A stretch of 64,000 nt of DNA from Bowmanella denitrificans (GTDB taxonomy: Bacteria; Pseudomonadota; Gammaproteobacteria; Enterobacterales; Alteromonadaceae), in NCBI RefSeq assembly GCF_002887595.1, contig NZ_PEBU01000009.1, positions 126,589-190,588 on the forward strand. Direction: 5' to 3'. Made by a program: the position numbers and the translations under genes. This document shows positions 26,409 to 33,708 of the stretch, piece after piece. The notes beneath the pieces are model-generated. The model was not told where the DNA came from. It worked only from the letters and a program-made list of their open reading frames with translations, and did not search any database. Position 1 is the stretch's first letter, and each line of letters opens with the position of its first letter.

Positions 26409-28068
26409 GGTCTCTGCCGACAAGGGCAGTGTTGCTTTCGGCAGAAATGCCCAACACAACAATGTCACTATTAATGACCTAGACACTATTATCAAAGCGG
26501 TCCATGGTGCAAATGCGGAATTTGAAGTCATCAAGGAGCGTCTGAACGTCACCACCAACGCCTTACGCACCTTCTTCGGTATTCTCCAGCAACAGTCCCT
26601 GCCCGAGCATGAATGGCCTCAGGCGCTGGAGCAGATTGCCGCCAAACACCAGGAAGCATTGAAGGTAATGAATACCCTTCAGTGCAGCACCCCGGAGCAT
26701 CAGGACACACTGGAAAAAGCCAAAGAGGCATTAACTGAAGGCCGGTACCACGAACAGCGGGAATTATTGCTGATAGTGGCCAAAGCCGAAGAAGCGGCTG
26801 CCAACGATGCCGAAGCGCTTATGCAACAAGCACAACAGGCCCAGCTAACACGACTGCTCAACAGTGCTGCCAACCACCAGGAAATCGCCAAGAGCTATGA
26901 GATAGAGCTCAAATACCAACAGGCGCTGGGCGCCTACGAGCAGGCCATCAGGCTGCTTAGCCCAGTGCAACAGCAGACCCAGGAGATAGCGCAATATCTG
27001 GCGCGGTATCATAACGAAGCAGGACTTTTGTGCATTACACTCGGCGCCTATGACAACGCCATTGACTATTTTGAGCAGGCGCTGAACAGTGACCTTTACA
27101 CCTTCGGTGAAGACCATCCCAATGTGGCGATTCGTCGCAATAACTTAGGCTCAGCCTGGCATGACAAAGGCGACTACGACAAAGCCATTGCTTATTATGA
27201 GCTGTCGCTGAACAGTGACCTTAACACCTTCGGCGAAAACCATCCCAAGGTGGCGATTCGTCGCAATAACTTAGGCTCAGCCTGGCATGACAAAGGCGAC
27301 TATGACAAAGCCATTGGCTATTATGAGCTGTCGCTGAACAGTGACCTTAACACCTTCGGTGAAGACCATCCCAAGGTGGCGATTCGTCGCAATAACTTAG
27401 GCTCAGCCTGGCATGACAAAGGCGACTACGACAAAGCCATTGGCTATTATGAGCTGGCCCTGAACAGTGACCTTAACACCTTCGGCGAAAACCATCCCGA
27501 TGTGGCTATTCGTCGCAATAACTTAGGCTCAGCCTGGCGGCACAAAGGCTACTACGACAAAGCCATTGGCTATTTTAAGCTGGCGCTGAACAGTGACCTT
27601 AACACCTTCGGCGAAAACCATCCCAATGTGGCGAGAGACCGCAATAACTTAGGCTCAGCCTGGCAGTACAAAAGCGACTACGACAAAGCCATTGCCTATT
27701 ATGAGCTGGCGCTGAACAGTCACCTTAACACCTTCGGTGAAGACCACCCCAATGTGGCGATTAGTCGCAATAACTTAGGCTTAGCCTGGCAGCACAAAGG
27801 CAACTACGACAAAGCCATTGACTATTATGAGCTGGCGCTGAACAGTGACCTTAACACCTTCGGTGAAGACCATCCCAATGTGGCGAGAGAGCGCAATAAC
27901 TTAGGCTTAGCCTGGCATGACAAAGGCGACTACGACAAAGCCATTGGCTATTTAGAGTTGGCACTAGTCAGTCTTCAAAAATCACTGGGTGAGCGTCATC
28001 CTAACACCCAGAATGTGGCGCGGCATTTATACGAAGCTAAAGCGCAACTACTAGCCAATACGACTTGA
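26392..28068 (+). CDS. Kinesin-light-chain-type TPR protein with N-terminal GSVAxGxNAQ motif
   Basis: 558 residues, soluble. The first 22 residues hold the motif shared with the upstream membrane protein. Residues about 25-215 are helical, alanine/glutamate-rich and partly coiled-coil-like, with one TPR-like segment (YQQALGAYEQAIRLL). From residue 220 there are seven 42-residue TPRs of KLC type (YDKAIGYYELALNSDLNTFGENHPxVAIRRNNLGSAWHDKGD) and a degenerate eighth, ending in a helical tail. Repeats 2-7 are close to identical at the DNA level too, which suggests recent duplication or ongoing change in copy number. Such TPRs bind peptides or partner proteins. No enzyme domain is present, so it may be a sensor or adaptor. 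Confidence 0.85.
   Translation: MSLSDKVSADKGSVAFGRNAQHNNVTINDLDTIIKAVHGANAEFEVIKERLNVTTNALRTFFGILQQQSLPEHEWPQALEQIAAKHQEALKVMNTLQCSTPEHQDTLEKAKEALTEGRYHEQRELLLIVAKAEEAAANDAEALMQQAQQAQLTRLLNSAANHQEIAKSYEIELKYQQALGAYEQAIRLLSPVQQQTQEIAQYLARYHNEAGLLCITLGAYDNAIDYFEQALNSDLYTFGEDHPNVAIRRNNLGSAWHDKGDYDKAIAYYELSLNSDLNTFGENHPKVAIRRNNLGSAWHDKGDYDKAIGYYELSLNSDLNTFGEDHPKVAIRRNNLGSAWHDKGDYDKAIGYYELALNSDLNTFGENHPDVAIRRNNLGSAWRHKGYYDKAIGYFKLALNSDLNTFGENHPNVARDRNNLGSAWQYKSDYDKAIAYYELALNSHLNTFGEDHPNVAISRNNLGLAWQHKGNYDKAIDYYELALNSDLNTFGEDHPNVARERNNLGLAWHDKGDYDKAIGYLELALVSLQKSLGERHPNTQNVARHLYEAKAQLLANTT
27049..27930 (+). repeat. 126-bp coding tandem repeats, seven copies
   Basis: Seven in-frame units of exactly 126 bp (start at 27049; the diverged eighth starts at 27931) encode the 42-residue TPRs. 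Middle units differ by only a few bases (TGAACAGTGACCTTAACACC and CGCAATAACTTAGGCTCAGC recur almost unchanged). Confidence 0.95.
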
Positions 28069-28298
28069 CCTCTAGATCCAATAATCAAACAGATCGATGA
28101 TGCCCTTAAGCGGCCCGAGCCGCTTTATCCCCCGCTTAAAATTCCCGGTCGGTTCAGGGCGCTGCTAAAAGGCGGGCAATTTACTGGGCGCAAATTGAGT
28201 GGAAGACATGCCTGGGATGGCATCGAGCATAATCAGAAGTTCATTGTTGCGTGCCTGATACCAAAACCCGTCCTGGTTTTTTTAATTAATTCTCTTTC
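28069..28298. other. Spacer after the TPR gene
   Basis: A hairpin AAGCGGC-CCGA-GCCGCTT at 28108-28125, about 40 bp after the stop, may end the TPR transcript although it has only a short T run. Nothing else is recognised here. Confidence 0.4.
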
Positions 28299-28413
28299 CA
28301 CCACGAAGATCACGAAGAACACGAAGAACACGAAGAACACGAAGAACACGAAGAACACGAAGTGTGGACAATCGGTTTTACCCTTCGTGCACTTCGTGAT
28401 CTTCGTGGTGAAG
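28299..28413. repeat. CACGAAGAA repeat within an imperfect inverted repeat
   Basis: The left arm is CCACGAAGATCACGAAG followed by five copies of the 9-mer AACACGAAG; after a 20-base spacer the right arm CTTCGTGATCTTCGTGG (within about 28393-28410) is its exact complement. It can fold into a long hairpin. Similar CACGAAG arrays occur in unrelated bacterial genomes. An 84-codon frame through it (TKNTKNTK) is an artefact. Confidence 0.9.
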
Positions 28414-28554
28414 AAAATTTTGGGAAAAATCTGGTCTGGAACCAGATGAAACAGCTCTCGCTGGTCCAAAGGCAAAGCCAAACGCACCAAAGTCCGCCCG
28501 GCTTACCCGCCAAGTGATATCTCTATCACGCAGCACTAGTTAAACAAACAACAC
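28414..28554. other. Spacer before the VOC gene
   Basis: About 140 bp with no recognised gene or signal. Confidence 0.4.
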
Positions 28555-28938
28555 TCACTTAAGCCGACGCGGCACCCCATCAGACTGATACATAGATATC
28601 TGATGATTATCCGGGTCGGCAATTTCAGCAGACCAGCCACCAGGTGCATGGCTCACCGGCGTGACGATAGTGACACCTTTTTCCGACAGCGCAGCGACCA
28701 TATCGTCTATACCACCATCGGGCAGGTCAAACACAATAATAGGGCTGTTGCCTGGTCGCGACTCCTGTTTAAAAAACAGCAGTTCCACCTCATTGGCGGT
28801 TTTAGCTAATAGCCAATCACCGTCTTCCCCTTCCATTCTCTGAATGTCCAGCCCCAACGCGTCGCGGTAAAACGCTTCGGTCTTTTCAATATCGTTTACG
28901 TAATAACAAATGGCGCCAATCTTACTTTGACTAAACAT
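28555..28938 (-). CDS. VOC-superfamily (glyoxalase/bleomycin-resistance-like) protein
   Basis: 127 residues. The two beta-alpha-beta-beta-beta modules are seen as IGAICYYVNDIEKTEAFYRDALGLDIQ (1-33) and the second half ending GGWSAEIADPDNHQISMYQSD, with the typical DPDNHxI signature and a metal-ligand-like Glu/His. Members act as isomerases, dioxygenases or binding proteins; the substrate is unknown. Its start overlaps the sigma-factor stop by 8 bp, so the two are coupled. Confidence 0.9.
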   Translation of the reverse strand: MFSQSKIGAICYYVNDIEKTEAFYRDALGLDIQRMEGEDGDWLLAKTANEVELLFFKQESRPGNSPIIVFDLPDGGIDDMVAALSEKGVTIVTPVSHAPGGWSAEIADPDNHQISMYQSDGVPRRLK

Positions 28939-29578
28939 TGTCTTTTTCCTCTTTTTGGGTTGATATCACCCTATGTTGCCGCGCAGGGCCATTTTGTGAG
29001 CCAAGCATAAAAAGATGTCCGTCCGGATCATGACTGGCTAGTGTGACATGTTGCCGACCAGGCAGTTTGAGTAATGCCTGGCGTATCCGGCCAAACGCCA
29101 GCCCGCTTTTTAAACCTTTAAGTTCCAATACATGGCTGCCGTCGAACAGACGCCAGCGCCTTTTAATCTGCACAATACGTTGGCGTAGTGCCGCATCGGA
29201 CAATCGCAGAAGCCAGGCAATTTCAGCCTTGGTGTGCCCGGTCAAGGCCAACAGAGCGGTCGTTTTAAGGCTTGCAGGTAAGGTGTTAACAAAGCACGTG
29301 GTGGATACCTCGCTCTGTGTTTGGACATCCCCCAAATAGGCAAACGAGGCTTCCCGCTTTCGTCGTCTTATTGCCGTTCTGGCACAAAAGGCAGACTGAT
29401 TGCGAATAGCGCCCATTAACCAACGGCGGTTATCCACACAAGACATGTCCGTTCGGCCTGTCTCGACCGCCGCAAGCAGCGCGGTCTGAAGCAGATCCTC
29501 GGCTTCATCGGCATGCCATGCCAGCTTATGGGCATAGCCCAGAAGTTCGCGGTAGTATTTATTTTTTGTTATCACCAA
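28931..29578 (-). CDS. ECF-type RNA polymerase sigma factor with C-terminal extension
   Basis: 215 residues. Region 2 covers YRELLGYAHKLAWHADEAEDLLQTALLAAVE (about 8-39), RWLMGAIRNQSAFCARTAIRRRKREAS is region 2.3-2.4-like, and region 4 is LPASLKTTALLALTGHTKAEIAWLLRLSDAALRQRIVQIKRR (about 100-141). About 70 residues follow (LFDGSHVLELKGLKSGL... LASHDPDGHLFMLGSQN), a tail not found in simple ECF factors. The TTG start at 29578 is chosen; GTG at 29575 is an alternative. No anti-sigma gene is adjacent; the coupled VOC gene may be part of its regulation. Confidence 0.82.
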   Translation of the reverse strand: MVITKNKYYRELLGYAHKLAWHADEAEDLLQTALLAAVETGRTDMSCVDNRRWLMGAIRNQSAFCARTAIRRRKREASFAYLGDVQTQSEVSTTCFVNTLPASLKTTALLALTGHTKAEIAWLLRLSDAALRQRIVQIKRRWRLFDGSHVLELKGLKSGLAFGRIRQALLKLPGRQHVTLASHDPDGHLFMLGSQNGPARQHRVISTQKEEKDNV

Positions 29579-29663
29579 TGATATGCCCCAATCTCAGGGT
29601 ACTGCCAAGCATAGCCAGTATTGAGAAGCACTGTCCTTGTCTGTTGTAGTATTAGAAACCGGT

Positions 29664-30052
29664 TTATCCCAGTGACGCAAGCCAGTTCTCAGTTCGCAAC
29701 CCCGGCACCCGCTCAAATTCACTGAGGTTATTGGTTACAACAACCAGGCCTTCGCTTCTGGCATGCGCGGCAACATGCAGGTCATTGACACCAATTGGCT
29801 GGCCTTGTTTCTCAAGGGTTGCGCGTATATCTCCATAATGCGCAGCAGCCTTTTGGCCGTAGTCCAGAATCTCCAGGCGGCTGACAAAGTCTTCAACATG
29901 ATGGCGATTGTGTTCCGGCCGACTGCTTTTCTCTACACCATGTTGCAATTCTGCATAGCTAATGGCGCTGATGCACAGCAGGCATTGAAGGTATCTAGCA
30001 CCGCCAGTGGGCGGCGCTTAATAACATAAATCGCAATATTGGTGTCGAGCAT
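29664..30052 (-). pseudogene. vapC: vapC toxin, frameshifted
   Basis: The first frame starts MLDTNIAIYVIKRRPLAVLDTFN, the PIN-domain N-terminus with the first catalytic Asp. It then runs out of register at about 29972-29985. The second frame continues CISAISYAELQHGVEKS and includes the later acidic residues in QPIGVNDLHVAAHA and VTNNLSEFERVPGL. The whole span is 389 bp, two modulo three; adding one base restores about 129 residues, the normal VapC length. The toxin RNase is probably inactive unless frameshifting or a sequencing error explains it. Confidence 0.82.
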
Positions 30053-30063
30053 ATAGCGCAGCA

Positions 30064-30297
30064 CTAAAAGGATTCCCGTTCAGATTGCGTTTGCGAGGCC
30101 CGTTCTGGCATAAAATCGTCGCTAACCCATTCATTCGAAAGAAAAAATGAGTCCCAGGTATTATCTACAGGGGTCAGAATTCTATCCTGCCCGACAATAC
30201 GAACATTGACCTTGCGTACCCCCTCGGGAAATCTTGCGTCAACGGGTAGACGCACAGCTTGGGTGCTGTTGTTTTTAAATACGGTTCCACTTCCCAT
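30064..30297 (-). CDS. vapB: VapB-family antitoxin
   Basis: 77 residues. The N-terminal AbrB/MazE-like segment MGSGTVFKNNSTQAVRLPVDARFPEGVRKVNVRIVGQDRIL is characteristic, followed by the C-terminal toxin-binding part with DSFF and the acidic-aromatic tail. GAGGG precedes the ATG. It lies 11 bp before vapC. It looks intact while its toxin is broken. Confidence 0.9.
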   Translation of the reverse strand: MGSGTVFKNNSTQAVRLPVDARFPEGVRKVNVRIVGQDRILTPVDNTWDSFFLSNEWVSDDFMPERASQTQSERESF

Positions 30298-30468
30298 CTC
30301 GCCCTCTGAGACACGTCAAACATAGATACAAAAACTATATACCTAAGATGTAGATAATCAACCTATCTATATAATGAATCTATTGCTTCGGCCTTGTGGG
30401 TACGAGGTACAAGGGGAAAGTTAAATTCTGCAACTCATAGCCAATACACTAGGCTTGCAAAGTATTCC

Positions 30469-30879
30469 ATGCTTAAAATGGCGCAGTCATGGAATATGGA
30501 TATCAACACAGTGACGAAAGTGATTTTGGCAATCTGGTGCCTCTGCCTGATGTTGGGTGGGGCAACGCATATCTTCGACAATCTCTATTTTGGCTTATTG
30601 CCTTATAAGTTTGTCCCTAGCTGGTTAAACGCTTATTGGTCTGCTTTAGGTGTGTTAGACCTTGTGGCGGTGTTGTTGCTTTTAAAATGGCGAAAGCCAG
30701 GTATTTTATTAACCCTTGGCATTATGCTCAGTGATGTGACTATCAACTCTATTGCATTTTACTCGTTGGGCGTCCTGCCCGAGAGTTGGCCATTACAGCT
30801 TCAGACTTTGTTTTTGGGTTTCTGTTTAGGCTCTGCCTGGTTGCTATGGAAACCGGCCAGCATGCCTGAAAGACAATAG
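30469..30879 (+). CDS. Hypothetical membrane protein with four helices
   Basis: About 136 residues from the ATG at 30469; no start here has a good ribosome site and 30496 is possible. Four hydrophobic segments: VTKVILAIWCLCLMLGGATHIF, WSALGVLDLVAVLLLL, ILLTLGIMLSDVTINSIAFYSLG, and LQTLFLGFCLGSAWLLW. No family recognised. It is flanked by vapB and the repeat array. Confidence 0.65.
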   Translation: MLKMAQSWNMDINTVTKVILAIWCLCLMLGGATHIFDNLYFGLLPYKFVPSWLNAYWSALGVLDLVAVLLLLKWRKPGILLTLGIMLSDVTINSIAFYSLGVLPESWPLQLQTLFLGFCLGSAWLLWKPASMPERQ

Positions 30880-30900
30880 TCCACGTCTCTCAGGCTTATT

Positions 30901-31428
30901 AGCTTTGCGGGGATACACTTTTCACCATAGAGACACAAAAGCTAAGATCATAAACTATTAAACTCTCAGCGCTCTCTGCGCCTCTGCGGTGAATAATGGC
31001 TTCGGCAAAGATGCGTTGTCACCGCCGAGACGCAGAGGTCACAGAGAAACAAAGAATGTATGCTAGTAAAAACTCTGTGCTCTCTGTGCCTCTGTGGTTT
31101 TTATACTTCTGCGCAAACATATGGCCACCACTAAGGCACGCAGAGACACAAAAGCTCAGATCATAAACTATTGAAAACTCAGCGCTCTCTGCGCCTCTGC
31201 GGTGAATAATGGCTTCGGCAAAGATGCGTTGTCACTGCCGAGACGCAGAGGTCACAGAGAAGACAAAAATATAAGCTACTAAAAACTCCGTGCTCTCTGT
31301 GCCTCTGTGGTTTTTAATCTTTCTGCGCAAATAAATAGTCACCACTGAGGCACAAAGAGACACAAAAGCCATGGTTTAAGCTATTGAAATCTCAGCGCTC
31401 TCTGCGTCTCAGCGGTGAATAACTGTAT
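30901..31428 (+). repeat. Extragenic CTCTGTG/CAGAGG tandem array, right copy
   Basis: About 2.5 units of 213-214 bp (equivalent points at 30941, 31154 and 31368). Each holds TCAGCGCTCTCTGCGCCTCTG, a CGGTGAATAATGGCTTCGGC element, the inverted GAGACGCAGAGGTCACAGAG and GTGCCTCTGTGGTTTTTA. The units can fold on themselves. The same family, inverted, lies at 24839-25083. The array ends just at the stop of the esterase gene (31431). It fills the whole intergenic space; no gene is in it. Confidence 0.92.
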
Positions 31429-31430
31429 CG

Positions 31431-33245
31431 TTACTGCCCCTGCGCCACCAGCCAGTCGATGGCTTGTTGAATCACCTCGGGGTGCTGAAACATCACCATA
31501 TGGTCGGCCTGTTCCAGGCTGATATACTGCCCACCGGAAAACGCTGCCAGTTCCTGACTCCAGGCAGTACCTTCCTGTTGCCACAAACGCAATGCTTCGG
31601 CGTTATCCGGATTATTCTGAATATCCTGTTCTTCAAAGTCCGAATCAATCACGCTGACAGGCACAGAAGCAGGCAGAGGCAAAGCGGCATAGGCATCCAA
31701 ATCGGCGCTATAACCAGCAATCTCTCTGGCCCGGGTTTGCTGATGACCCACCAGCAAGCGCTGCTGGCTAAGTACGTCAAAGAAGTTCCAATCCATCAGC
31801 GCAGCACTTTGCTCAGGCAGTAAGGCGGCCACTTCTTCTCTTTCCACCACCAGTTTCTGCCAGGTGCGTTCGGTCCAGTTGCCTGCGGCAAGATGCGGTA
31901 ACAGGGCATCCAGATTGGCCAGGTACCAGTCAGCGGGGTAGCCTTTGTATAGCGCCAGAGAATTGGGCAACGGAATATCCGGGTCAATCCATAACATGCC
32001 GCGCAGATTAATATCGGCATGATGATGCTGGTAAAACTGACTGGCACTGATACTGGCATTGGAAAAAGCCACCACAATCAGCTCTTTTTCATTCAATGCG
32101 TTTAGAATGCCGTTTAAATCCTCAGCAACACGGCCGAAGCTCACCTCTTCACTGGCGTCACTAAAGCCATTGCCCAGACGATCGATGCTATACACCCGGT
32201 AATGCCTCGCCAGATAAGGCTGCAGCAGTGCAAACCAGGCTGAATCTGCAGAGTAGTTATAGTTAAACCCTGGTAACAGCACGATAGCCGGGCCGTCATT
32301 CGACAATCCTAAAGCCCGCACATGAAACTTTTGCCCCTCTACCTCAATAAGCTGCGAATGCTCGGGTAACTCAGGCTGCTCCAGCGCACCGAAAAAGGCC
32401 AGGATCCTGGTGGTGGTATCAAACCCGGCAAACTGCCAGGTATGGGCGCCACCTTTAATACTAACTAACTGGGCTTTTTGCTTACCATTGCTGTAGTGAA
32501 TCAGGTCGACATCTGGCCCCAGGTTTTTCAGCATAGGATTCGGCAGACTAAAGTTGAGTTCCGCTAATCTGGCGATGGCATCCGGGCTGGATAGCAGACC
32601 GAAGTTAGCATGCATACTGCCCTGATAAGGCAATACGCCGTCGGCTTTACCATGCACCATCATAATGGAAACCGGTTCCTGCATGGCACAACTCAGGGCC
32701 AGTTGCCTGGACATCGGCGCAGCAACACCCGCGACGGCTTTTACCTTATGGCCTAAGTTGCAAGCCACATTCTGGGCAAACAACGCGCCCTGGGAAAAGC
32801 CTGCAGCATAGACTTCGCCTTCCTGGATAGTATAACGCTGGCCGATATCTGCAATAATCTGCTCAATAAAGCCTAAGTCATCCGCGCCTTTGCGATGGGC
32901 AATATTGCAATCGCAACCTTCGTTCCACTCCACTTCTTTGGATTTGGGGTAGGCCACTATATAGTCTGAACTATGCCGTTCAAAGCGCGAGAGGCTGCGC
33001 ATCCCGGCACTGTCGCCGCCAGAGCCATGAAAGGCCAATAGCAGTTTATAAGCCTTGCTCTGGCTGAAGTTGTCCGGCAGCGCCAATAAGTATGTGCGGT
33101 CGCCCAGCTGAATGGTTTGGGCATCGGGACTCTCCGGTGCGACGGGTGAAGGTGAGGTTCCGCTTTTGTCAGACGAACTACAGGCTGACAGAGTAAATAA
33201 GGTGATTGTCAGGGCCAGCAGCCCCCCCAGTGATCGCAGTTTCAT
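31431..33245 (-). CDS. Lipoprotein with two alpha/beta-hydrolase domains
   Basis: 604 residues. Lipobox LSAC at about 19-22 (MKLRSLGGLLALTITLFTLSAC). Residues about 45-290 are a PHB-depolymerase/feruloyl-esterase-like (LpqC) domain with nucleophile GFSQGA, an Asp in HGKADGVLPY and His in KGGAHTW. Residues about 300-604 are a second alpha/beta hydrolase: ALGLSNDGPAIVLLPGF, RLGNGFSDAS and a His in EQADHMVMFQHPE. The second nucleophile site reads VAFSNAS instead of GxSxG, so it may be altered or inactive. A fusion of these two hydrolases is unusual. Role inferred: exported ester hydrolysis. The divergent upstream gene is a CadC-like regulator. Confidence 0.78.
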   Translation of the reverse strand: MKLRSLGGLLALTITLFTLSACSSSDKSGTSPSPVAPESPDAQTIQLGDRTYLLALPDNFSQSKAYKLLLAFHGSGGDSAGMRSLSRFERHSSDYIVAYPKSKEVEWNEGCDCNIAHRKGADDLGFIEQIIADIGQRYTIQEGEVYAAGFSQGALFAQNVACNLGHKVKAVAGVAAPMSRQLALSCAMQEPVSIMMVHGKADGVLPYQGSMHANFGLLSSPDAIARLAELNFSLPNPMLKNLGPDVDLIHYSNGKQKAQLVSIKGGAHTWQFAGFDTTTRILAFFGALEQPELPEHSQLIEVEGQKFHVRALGLSNDGPAIVLLPGFNYNYSADSAWFALLQPYLARHYRVYSIDRLGNGFSDASEEVSFGRVAEDLNGILNALNEKELIVVAFSNASISASQFYQHHHADINLRGMLWIDPDIPLPNSLALYKGYPADWYLANLDALLPHLAAGNWTERTWQKLVVEREEVAALLPEQSAALMDWNFFDVLSQQRLLVGHQQTRAREIAGYSADLDAYAALPLPASVPVSVIDSDFEEQDIQNNPDNAEALRLWQQEGTAWSQELAAFSGGQYISLEQADHMVMFQHPEVIQQAIDWLVAQGQ

Positions 33246-33708
33246 AGCATGCTCCTTGTTAAGTCAGCAAAAGCTATCGAAGCGCAGAACATGACGACAT
33301 CACTGGCACTGATATTTATGTGATGAAAACCTGATGATGGCTAAAATACGGCCAATCACACGGATAGAAGGCCGCTACCTACTGTTTGCACTGGGCCGCC
33401 TTCGCCAATCACTTTTACCTTATCCATCAACAGGTTGGCCACCAGAAAGTGCCCTGCCAGGCAACAGTTACGAAGTTCTCAATTACTTCCGGCAACAGTG
33501 TCGCGCAACTGAACCTAACTATTGTCGAATCAACAACAGGCTGTTAGTTTGAATGGCACCTTGGCCACAACCACCTGCCCTTAACAGGCTTCAGCATTAG
33601 CATCTTTGTTAAGCCCGCCAAAACCTAAATCAGTGTGACTTTGGCAATATCATTGGCCGTGAACAGAGCTTATGAAAAATAAAAGATACAAATCATGGAG
33701 ATAAGCGC
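33246..33708. other. Divergent intergenic region
   Basis: 463 bp between the esterase gene and the CadC-like gene. No convincing gene, RNA or hairpin is seen; a 72-codon plus-strand frame has atypical composition. It must hold both divergent promoters, which I cannot place. Confidence 0.4.

Noticed and set aside
27049-28413. CRISPR array
   Set aside because: The 126-bp units are coding and lack unique spacers; the 9-mers are contiguous and have no spacers.
28195-28449. 84-codon frame across the 9-bp repeat (TKNTKNTK)
   Set aside because: It is translated repeat, with no start signal and a composition typical of this artefact in databases.
33334-33552. 72-codon frame before the CadC-like gene
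   Set aside because: No good ribosome site or family pattern; likely chance in a 463-bp intergenic region.
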